Source: Isotricha intestinalis (lineage: Eukaryota; Ciliophora; Litostomatea; Vestibuliferida; Isotrichidae). Taken from it: 21,179 nt of DNA. Of this stretch, positions 12,001 to 17,435 are shown one piece after another. The stretch's first letter is position 1. Every line of letters starts with the position of its first letter. The stretch lies in the NCBI GenBank assembly GCA_023807065.1, contig JAJJLU010003996.1, positions 1 through 21,179 of the forward strand. Direction: 5' to 3'. Under the pieces are notes generated by a model, which saw only the letters and a list, made by a program, of their open reading frames with translations, searched no databases and had not been told where the DNA came from. Both the position numbers and the translations under genes were made by a program.

Positions 12001-15000
12001 GCAATTCTATATTTTTCTTCAAATTCAATATCATTTTTTATTCCTTCTAATTTTCCTTGTATTTCATTTAAAACATTTTTATCTTCTTCTATATCTAAAG
12101 GTTCATTTGCGTTATTTTCAAGAATCGTTAAGGATTGCATTTCTTTTCTAATATCTATTAATTTACCTTCTATATCATTTTTATTTAAATTATAATTAAT
12201 TTTGTTTTTTTGTGTCAAATGAAACCAAAGAAAACTATTACTGTTATAATAAAAATATCTTTTTTTAAAATATTGTGCAAACTCTTCAATTTGATTTAAA
12301 TTTTCAAGTGAATTATATTTCCTTTCAATGAATTGAAAGAAATTTTTTTCTTTATTAAAATAGTTATTTAATAAAATTTTATATTTATCTGAACTAGGAG
12401 TTAAACCATATATTATACTCCAAGCTCTTGAATATATATTATTATTTTTTTTTGGATCAAAAAAATATTGAGAAGTAAAATTATCCTTTTTAAATTCAAT
12501 TTTTTTTCTTTTTTTTTGAAAATTCATAAATATTTCTCCAATTTGTTTTGTCAAATCTTTTTTAGGAGCATATTCTTGAATAAATGCTATTATATTTTCA
12601 GTATCTTCTGCATCTTTTTGTATTTCAATTTCATTTTCATTGAAATCTACTAATGGAATACTTATTTTTGTTCCTCTTGTAAGTTTAAATGAATTTCGGT
12701 TATTTAAACATAATGTTAATTGAATTCTTCCGTATTGAATTTCATTAAATGGTTTATAGATATAAACGTAATCATTTATTTCAATTGTAAATTCTATTTT
12801 ATTTCTGATTAACATTGATATTGTATTGATATATAAAATTATTAAATTATATTCATTATGATCAATAAATAAATGCTTAGGAAAAAAGAAATCAACTATT
12901 TCAAATAATTCAGGGTTTTTAACAAATCCATTGAAAAATTTAATAAAACCTTTTTTTGTTTGATCATTCACAAATAATTGAATTTTACCCCATAAATTAA
13001 CGAATTTTTCATCATAAATTTGATAATTCATTTTATCAGAAAATAATTCTTCATCACCTATGAGTGAAACAAGTAGTTTCATTTTCAATAATATTGGTTT
13101 TAATTCCTTTATTTTTAATAATTCTTTTGAATCTAATGAAATATGTGAAATTGTATTGAAGTCAATGTTTTGACTAACTTCATATAATTCTTGGAATAAA
13201 TTTTTTATTATTGAAATTTGGAAAAAATTTGATAAAGTTTCATCATATTTATTATTATATTCATTTTGATAATAAAGTAAATGTAAAGTATCATTTATAT
13301 TCTTTATAATTAAAGAAATATTCTCTTCTTTAATTTTCATTTTTAAACATTTTTGAACAAAACTTTTAAAATTAAAAGAAAAAATATTCTGTTTATTTGA
13401 TTGTTGAATTTTAGTTAATTCTTCAAGAATATCATTAACTTCTTTTTCTAATTCATTTTCTTCTAAATACTCTAATTCCTTATAACTATCTTGTTTAATG
13501 AACTCATCATAAGTTTTCTTTTCAATTTCTTCCAAAGAAAATTTATTTTGTTCATCATTACTTTGACAATAAGAATTAAAATAATAGAGTTGAAAAATAG
13601 TTTTAACCCAATTACATATTTCTTCACTATTTTCTTTGTAATTATACTTTTTACCATCATTTCCAATAAAAGTTAAATGTCTTGGTGAAAATTTAACTCC
13701 TCCTGCCATTAAATTTGAATAAATTTCACTTTGATTTTCATTTAATTTATGACAACAAGCAAGTTTAGAACATATTGTTACCCATACTTTTTTATTCATT
13801 TCATTTTCATATCTTGTATTATAAATAACAACTGTAGAATCAGATATTTCAGTATCTAAAGAAATAAGAGAAAATCTAGCACATGAATTAAATAAAATTT
13901 GATTAATTGTTTTTTTCCCTAAATTAGAAGGATTAAATGTTAAAAAAAATTTAAATTCAGGATGAATATTATCCTTATTTAATTTTATTTCTTTTGAACT
14001 TATTATATTTAATTGAGGATTTTCATTACATAATGATGATATTGAATCAAATAAAATTGAATGTCCCATTTCAATTCCATCGAAACAAACCCACTTTCCA
14101 TTAAAGGCTGCATTAATAAAAGAAGAATTTTTATGTTCCAATCTTCCTGGAAGAGATATTATATTCAAAAAACAATCTTTTGCTTCTTTTAATTTTTGAT
14201 GATCTTCATTGGATATATTATTATTTTTATTTATTTTTTTAATAATTTCTTGCAAAATACTACTATATTCGTTTTCTTTAATTTTATTGAATTTTTTTTT
14301 CCGTTGAATCAAACTTTGAACTGCTTCATAATTAATTTTCAATTTATTTAATTCATCTTCTTCAATTTTTGTTTTTATTATATCTTGACCTGTTAATATT
14401 GACATATCTGAATTTGAAGTTATTTGATATAATATTATACTTTGACCAAGAATTTTAGTGAATTTTTGAATTAAAAATGATTTTCCTGAAGCTGTTTCTC
14501 CTTGAATTAAAGGAATTTTTTTTGATTTAATACAACATATTAAAAATATTATTCCTAATTTTTGAATTTTTGTTAATGAATTAAAAAGCCTTTTATTTTC
14601 TTCTTTATTTATTTTCTGAGGAGATATTATATTAAGTGTAATTTTATCTATTTTATTTGGGTTTAAATATACAACTAATCTTTTTTTATTATCATCATAA
14701 TCAATTTCTGGAGAAAAATCAGATGTTAAAGATATATTTAATGCATTCATCATATTTTTTTGAATTTCAATTTTATCAAATCTATAAATAAAAATGAATA
14801 ATAATAAATAAATAGAATTAATTTTAGGAAATTGTATCCTAAAATCAATATATTTTTTCACATCTATTAAAGTAAATCCAGGTTCAATTGAATTATTTTT
14901 TACAAAATTTAATGCTTCTATAAATTTTTTTGCAAATAACTTATATTCATTCTCTCTAGCCTCCTGATAATATTTATTTATTTCCTCTTTATTTTCTAAA

Positions 15001-17432
15001 ATACTTTTTTTTTCTTCTTCATTTAAACTGCTATGATTTGAAAAATAATTTTCAACATATTCTTTTTTTGAGTTTTCATCATAATGAATATTGGTAAATA
15101 AATTAGTTATTATTTTAGTAAAATCATCTCCATTTGGATTTTCAACAATATGATAAATGGAATTACTCTTTAAATTTAAAGGAATTCTATCTAATAAACT
15201 TTCATTATTACTTCTATTTATTATTCCTATTATATTAATATTTCCAATTTTTAATTCTGTACCATCAGGAAGGAAAATATTTCTATTATCTTCTAAGTTA
15301 AATATATTTGATAATAAATCAAGAACAGGAAGAGAAGCATTATTAATTTCATCAAATATAATTATTTTTTTTGAATTTTTTTCTTTTAAAGCTTGAGTTA
15401 TATCAGTTTCTTTATATTCAATAATAGTTTCATTATTTTTTGATTTAGAAATAATCATATTCATAAGTAATTCATCTGATTTAGTTGATTTTGATAAAAC
15501 TTTATGAATAATTTCTAATCCTAAATATTCTGCAACATAATAAATTGCTTTTTTTTTTCCTTGCCCAGAATCTCCTTCTAAAATAAGAGGAACATGAGTT
15601 GCACATGAAAAATGCACTAAGTCACAAATTTCTGAAAATTTAGTAGTGAAATATATATTAGGATCTTTATAATTAAAATTATTAAAATCAATACTTAATT
15701 GTGTTCTTTTAGAAATAAGTTTTTTATCATCTATATTTTCTTCAAATGGATTTTCATTGTCTTTAAATTGATACACTCCATATTTTTCATCATCATTATT
15801 ATCTTTTCTTTCTTTTTTACCTTTTTCATATATATAAAAAACTAATTTTAAATTTTTATTATGATCTGAATGTGGTCTGTAATTATCTAAACGTTTTGAA
15901 ATTTTGATTGAATTTAATTTTTCTGGTAAAGTTAAATTAGGATTAATTTCTTCTATGAATTTTTCTTCTTTATCTGCTTTTTTATTTAAAACTATTTTTT
16001 TTTCTTTTTCACTATAATCTTCAACATTAATTATAGAAAAACGAGAAAGAATTGATTCTGAAAGAGTTATTTGATCATTTAAACTACTTGTTGCTATTAT
16101 TTTAAAGTTTTTAAAACCTTTTAATTCTTTATTATCTTCTGAAGTAAAAGTATTTGTTGTGTCTTCTGAAAGAGTTATTATATTTTTATCAGAAAATAAT
16201 TCGTTGAATCTTTCTAAAACTGATGTTTTTACTTTTGAAATATTTTTTAAAATTAAAGATTTATCTTTAAAAATAGCTGATAATATTAATCCTGGTTTAA
16301 ATTCCATTTTCAAACCAATTATTCTATTATTTTTATCTTCATAAAATAATTTTTTTTTAATATTATCCACTAAATTATTATGAAAATCTGAAGAATATTC
16401 TTTTTTCTTTTTAATTTCCTTTGTAATATCACTCTGAATTTTTTCTATATTTTTGTCCCAAAGTTTTTCATATTCTCCTATTTTAGAAATAATATTAGGG
16501 ATTTGAAGAATTTCATAAATTTGAGTTAGACAATAATTTTTATGTTCAATATTTGAAAAGAAAAAAGAGCTTCCTAATAATTGAAGAACAGTAGATTCTC
16601 TATTTAAAGGAACTGTTATTGGATCTTCTAAATATATTTTAGAAGCGTATGTCTTATAACAAGAAGGACCTATTAATAAAATTGGTTCTTTAAAACTAGT
16701 TAATTTCATTTGAAAAAGTAATTCTAATAAAGTTTTTAATGATTGAATATCTCTTAATTCTCCTCTTTTTTTTTCTATTTCATCTATCTCTCTTTCTTTA
16801 ATTGCTTTTTGATAAAAAATAATTTTTAAATCTTTTTTTTTTAAATAAAATGTCAATACATTATCTTTATTATCTTCAATAAGTTCTGTTTCTGAGTTAA
16901 ATGTTTCTTTCAAATCATCAATTTCTTTGTCTGTTAAATTTAAAGTATTTTCTTTTTTTAAAACTTCACAAAATTTATCTAAATATTTTTTCTTATCTTC
17001 ATACCTTGATAAAGCATAAAAAAGAAGATTATGTTGAAGTCCAAAATTTTCATAAGAATTATTATGTTTTTTTTGATATTGTAATCTTCCTATAATTTTA
17101 GAAACATCTCTTAAAGACCAACATTCTTGAAATATTTGTGCATCATTTATTTCAAACATACATTTCCCAATTTTTTCACATTCTTCTTTTCCAATAGTTT
17201 CATTTTCATTATTTGATAAAAAATCATTAATATCATTACAAATTTTTTGAATTTCATTTTCATCTAATTTAGGATAATTTATTTTTCTTATTTTTCTCAT
17301 TATAGTAGAAGGTAATTCAGATCTTCCAATAATTCCTACATTATTTTGACATATTATTAGGAAAAAAGTAGATGATATTTTAAATTCTTTATTAATAAGC
17401 AACCATTCCAGGAATATATAAATTAGTATCAA
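3012..17432 (-). CDS. Giant midasin-like AAA / triple-vWA protein, main (C-terminal) part: AAA3 end, AAA4-6, linker, vWA-vWA-GATase1-like-vWA
   Basis: About 4,800 codons ending TGT TAA. The frame has no ATG at its 5' end (it opens with TTG) and begins inside AAA3, so it continues the upstream frame at 17392-20379. Residues are counted from 17432. AAA4 has a worn Walker A (GPSCYKTY, ~251). AAA5 has GDSGQGKKK (~613) and Walker B FDEINNA (~690). AAA6 has GETASGKS (~975) and FDGIE (~1112). Residues ~1350-3600 are a helical linker with coiled-coil stretches, acidic tracts (~3180, ~3400-3430) and a Pro-rich segment (~3525-3545). The C-terminus carries vWA1 (~3610-3780, degenerate), vWA2 (~3965-4145; DSSYS, NTN, LTDG), a GATase1-like domain (~4225-4515; NGGGLGLFSDN) and vWA3 (~4550-4725; DGSGS, GTNSS, ITDGD). 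By analogy with midasin/Rea1 it may be an ATP-driven remodelling machine whose MIDAS domains grip partners. Substrate and location are unknown. Housekeeping midasin is unlikely given the extra domains and worn sites. Confidence 0.9.
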   Translation of the reverse strand: MILIYIFLEWLLINKEFKISSTFFLIICQNNVGIIGRSELPSTIMRKIRKINYPKLDENEIQKICNDINDFLSNNENETIGKEECEKIGKCMFEINDAQIFQECWSLRDVSKIIGRLQYQKKHNNSYENFGLQHNLLFYALSRYEDKKKYLDKFCEVLKKENTLNLTDKEIDDLKETFNSETELIEDNKDNVLTFYLKKKDLKIIFYQKAIKEREIDEIEKKRGELRDIQSLKTLLELLFQMKLTSFKEPILLIGPSCYKTYASKIYLEDPITVPLNRESTVLQLLGSSFFFSNIEHKNYCLTQIYEILQIPNIISKIGEYEKLWDKNIEKIQSDITKEIKKKKEYSSDFHNNLVDNIKKKLFYEDKNNRIIGLKMEFKPGLILSAIFKDKSLILKNISKVKTSVLERFNELFSDKNIITLSEDTTNTFTSEDNKELKGFKNFKIIATSSLNDQITLSESILSRFSIINVEDYSEKEKKIVLNKKADKEEKFIEEINPNLTLPEKLNSIKISKRLDNYRPHSDHNKNLKLVFYIYEKGKKERKDNNDDEKYGVYQFKDNENPFEENIDDKKLISKRTQLSIDFNNFNYKDPNIYFTTKFSEICDLVHFSCATHVPLILEGDSGQGKKKAIYYVAEYLGLEIIHKVLSKSTKSDELLMNMIISKSKNNETIIEYKETDITQALKEKNSKKIIIFDEINNASLPVLDLLSNIFNLEDNRNIFLPDGTELKIGNINIIGIINRSNNESLLDRIPLNLKSNSIYHIVENPNGDDFTKIITNLFTNIHYDENSKKEYVENYFSNHSSLNEEEKKSILENKEEINKYYQEARENEYKLFAKKFIEALNFVKNNSIEPGFTLIDVKKYIDFRIQFPKINSIYLLLFIFIYRFDKIEIQKNMMNALNISLTSDFSPEIDYDDNKKRLVVYLNPNKIDKITLNIISPQKINKEENKRLFNSLTKIQKLGIIFLICCIKSKKIPLIQGETASGKSFLIQKFTKILGQSIILYQITSNSDMSILTGQDIIKTKIEEDELNKLKINYEAVQSLIQRKKKFNKIKENEYSSILQEIIKKINKNNNISNEDHQKLKEAKDCFLNIISLPGRLEHKNSSFINAAFNGKWVCFDGIEMGHSILFDSISSLCNENPQLNIISSKEIKLNKDNIHPEFKFFLTFNPSNLGKKTINQILFNSCARFSLISLDTEISDSTVVIYNTRYENEMNKKVWVTICSKLACCHKLNENQSEIYSNLMAGGVKFSPRHLTFIGNDGKKYNYKENSEEICNWVKTIFQLYYFNSYCQSNDEQNKFSLEEIEKKTYDEFIKQDSYKELEYLEENELEKEVNDILEELTKIQQSNKQNIFSFNFKSFVQKCLKMKIKEENISLIIKNINDTLHLLYYQNEYNNKYDETLSNFFQISIIKNLFQELYEVSQNIDFNTISHISLDSKELLKIKELKPILLKMKLLVSLIGDEELFSDKMNYQIYDEKFVNLWGKIQLFVNDQTKKGFIKFFNGFVKNPELFEIVDFFFPKHLFIDHNEYNLIILYINTISMLIRNKIEFTIEINDYVYIYKPFNEIQYGRIQLTLCLNNRNSFKLTRGTKISIPLVDFNENEIEIQKDAEDTENIIAFIQEYAPKKDLTKQIGEIFMNFQKKRKKIEFKKDNFTSQYFFDPKKNNNIYSRAWSIIYGLTPSSDKYKILLNNYFNKEKNFFQFIERKYNSLENLNQIEEFAQYFKKRYFYYNSNSFLWFHLTQKNKINYNLNKNDIEGKLIDIRKEMQSLTILENNANEPLDIEEDKNVLNEIQGKLEGIKNDIEFEEKYRIAEETLNKLKNELKNLKVPDTFKIWQNNLISKINAAFDLKKEDMIENVNIINKDFESLVSICEEKMALYKNNIDWKVPVIKNINEKSPHIKFIDSILQYSSSLEILKKIEEIKMSNDISKIMGLSSEFQKNHEFKSLLKYIISLQNYQDFDFKYANRICRACLMFKIYKNRISIEELTNFFNDIDERKNRFGQILKEKYENKDKERNTLLQEEFIYIYKITGVYELTMDIMIPNFEINDLIFLFFTYENKEKYLCGPAFDSIEFLNNENLYEELYKNIEEKIKDSKTFKNAASIISFQFYKYFNKKNLENDLNDGELILKYIKENNKKENENISDAINKNKVLIDMIKLGSYFDEYYQQKNKEIHKQLSFEDFKCFENEFNIDSIINIQGLPSLQYFLLNNYDNIKILLQNVTKENIDKLLKPSPYIYIPFWAFILRILSSTNCLIFGNDKNYLEKDLTKIIREQILLSMHNKNNINLSWINLITDELKNEKIFNKTINMFYIFFNNICSVKINAKEDILKNIHNLLLTFYQSLFEILLSNKFDELLETDINSNKFHVLNFIKNPKEYIKTFTNINLSKQMLILFEEQNCVNYSKSLEDFINLLNITQEELKQKVHDLEEKLNNYNRNDMIQKFERKHRREISEEEKENLFQEFEYEKIFFGQYTIDDIILLFTNTVVLLKTTFNHIQNLLNNKVIDIQEFIQNYHLLDKYLKQFDTLYNINKSESNFQNYLYDFQKKMNSFINVFEQFSEKYKYIPKVNNDKIYMKDFSLPVFPNVKYVFSLNDIDEKPSILSQAFIIKKNAQLFCNYKKLYFNPGPLSPELFEQFCNLKIYSLVQESLNVEIEKKYKENNNDEEKKEEFINLYDTQDKQYMKLTKSHVDPNSSIIIEFSFPPPNTTNEEKIYKLNRTLKVSDKKSSINIIIEVIFVIHPIQIVFICEKYSLTFDNEKYRLNAKKLLNGETIKFIIQNNNNEIPFELQHRIKSLEGNTFDEPLIENENSNEFIINLNRKNEQKDMNKIDILHCLIEFFVSEHIKIPILINSLIIPTYFDFYIYDFSTKTFLTDKMNIFIPCFEKECEIKLYFLISTFIDTNIIGTFTTIKKSEGVSIMESSKEINMNSFEKHFSIKMKIDLTKFNDDEIATFEFKINNFSKKIELVQNNQNIKEIDIGMIKEIKDEKKINVNNLDNLEKNAILISPFTCWGKGEFLYRQIFINDKKNLILELPENVNLLYLSNEGTLEKEKEDNKLIIIQKEDKWFSVIGFEDYISINTFQQILLKNLDNFNEDFNKYFPIESQNIQLNSNPFDSLLNLFLSKTKDLIEDKSKVLNLIENFNINNYIDKQFYNYNEVLDFNHSKIVQDLIIKINEDNIKIKDEYEDKDLSQENEEEESVNDSDNQISTNTLKTKFLIQNGIPIKSFNNSLIKKNSYDFGKNELNNIEITEINKIEVPKVLTINSLIKYFEDCEVGTIILPLYIYKAKKSQNIEEEKIISEYFSQLANAFTAINNKDDNLISEYTNNYKNSFLKMMKKLFDVGFKKNYFNFDFAVNVSRNQELIFMLPPKHKFKIPKSDFSQRNNNNLNLNSLVSQKEIEKKIEFEEDEKKEETEETEEEVVSTRRSTGRGEKQKKGNNIFNDLFENLFKHLAFGRSVKKEIKPLIPVIPIPLPIMPLKLPEEIQKVYLSYETENKFPNKVKNKNEGILKKEIQSRAFIVGNDFEENKFDIKNEIKIIIEHMKKSNKTKFQYKTTDSLIHLEDIKEYIDDKYEENLESLQRIIDISKPITKKLIIEISTQNLQKEIQFNDLEINIIFDCTRMLTKFQKYVYFIIIISLINAFHYLEIKYLFAIVGDCKFKVVLKSFEEPHSKEIIQRIFDSISIERYRTNIASCAKVAIDKFPRINENNQRIFYFLTNGLDDEYKLYEEWINEIFKQNNCFYNFLFYLPIEYMEKDQIDIVSKQLTEFSSKCNDKRNLSTFIIQKIEDIVSNNIINNDLIKSLIEPLTSSHESINNNIKILPLKFEIEKNEKIENMIQKFQNDFDFEVNYKKKKKEEIFVKKESLDFKFKMPEINSEESKEIKKKVGKIINLELKTNISDYIKSFKIPKSLINLQLLEVIFEPNLPTETILTDVGTQIDIYEFIKLCINPTPNPKIYRQLGDGYIKNYGLTIIIDSSYSCLGGLSREHTINIIRYLLSAISYIDIPSFNLIIATNSNPILICSERGTLDVLSNKSQMWGSLLYFLSEDYKCENTNLCAAIRAAFNVTNARKQEHTDYLFILTDGLFKKSERKNILEEINYCVSKNLLIIGIGVGIYPFGIQKLFPFIVYSKQPNKIIEAIALSFSDSKSNNSNFVLKDPHFTQFDKETFEFFNNYKSESNLVKNLKKIPIFLYSHSFYEGEIDEKDSEGKLQTVEGYIKNAMYPEQFLKGKKVLIVMLYSAEMNLRENPHLSYKYIKSPPPGKNYSIQKALDYLGIEADYVIDYESAIEKLIENNNGYCNYYACLVLSGEPYAELPRKDFQKSKPELLGEFVRVIIEFWKNGGGLGLFSDNTPFTFQSNLILEKLFNGTINFRIGGFHKGKQLLKGIETGILKDNGTFNRKILTTDNFQRQKITHNLFQMYEGNTVSYIIENPKNDEILYFGKNEQLKMITDPNKLVPFIPLSKDSDGGFNALFYCSNDKEGDIVIDCSYTKFFLEMDQTGTPRYLLNICSWLAAVEKHTVLKDYVNPIDYKPKFLDIKINWDDKFNGFFKRKKKPVSQMKTLFVVDGSGSIYNQKVYFNKVQELFFANYYSERGDKFYVWNEKVEEFNFEKIGKFINDSDGELGTNSSLIAEIAHKEKKNNFEHLIIITDGDVKNEEVDKSDEKVKEYNLKFSFVSTFIIKTGDEELNESVGCPYSRDCPGLTFIVDKEGNVKEQASLMEEDIEIFNNLKQINTFDDFKTKFENIKRVVRAKCLGRNADDELIKLFSEFKKNMKVLNNNKEEFNEKMKEIEDMIKGGLRDFQSIAC

Positions 17433-17435
17433 AAA
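17392..17435 (-). other. Frame break joining the two halves of the giant AAA/vWA gene
   Basis: The N-terminal frame ends GGA ATG GTT GCT TAT TAA, while the C-terminal frame is open from 17435 downward and supplies the rest of AAA3 (NKEF, then FFLIICQNNVG). Homology places the change between the IPG codons (17407-17415) and the TAA at 17392-17394. A net +1 shift is needed (one base skipped or one extra base present). Skipping the T of TAA would give TAT, AAT, AAA. The only GT near the site gives GT-AG segments of 17 or 68 bases, neither of which restores the frame. There is no long homopolymer at the site. An assembly indel, a real mutation or programmed +1 frameshifting all remain possible. 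Confidence 0.85.

Noticed and set aside
11942..17095. Several 60-80-codon frames inside the giant gene (11942-12151, 12468-12653, 13472-13666, 13491-13676, 15157-15396, 16159-16344, 16901-17095)
   Set aside because: All lie within the giant coding region in other frames or on the other strand and show no independent coding signal.
17385..17401. GTTGCTTATTAATAAAG (17 bases, minus strand) as a minute GT-AG intron explaining the frame break
   Set aside because: Removing 17 bases leaves the frame out of step with the downstream ORF; a length of 3n+1 is needed. Extending to the next AG gives 68 bases, which also fails.
3012..17432. The large downstream frame as a separate gene
   Set aside because: It begins inside AAA3 with no ATG at its opening, the first true Met lies about 45 codons in, past the sensor strand, and the missing half of the module is exactly what the upstream frame supplies.
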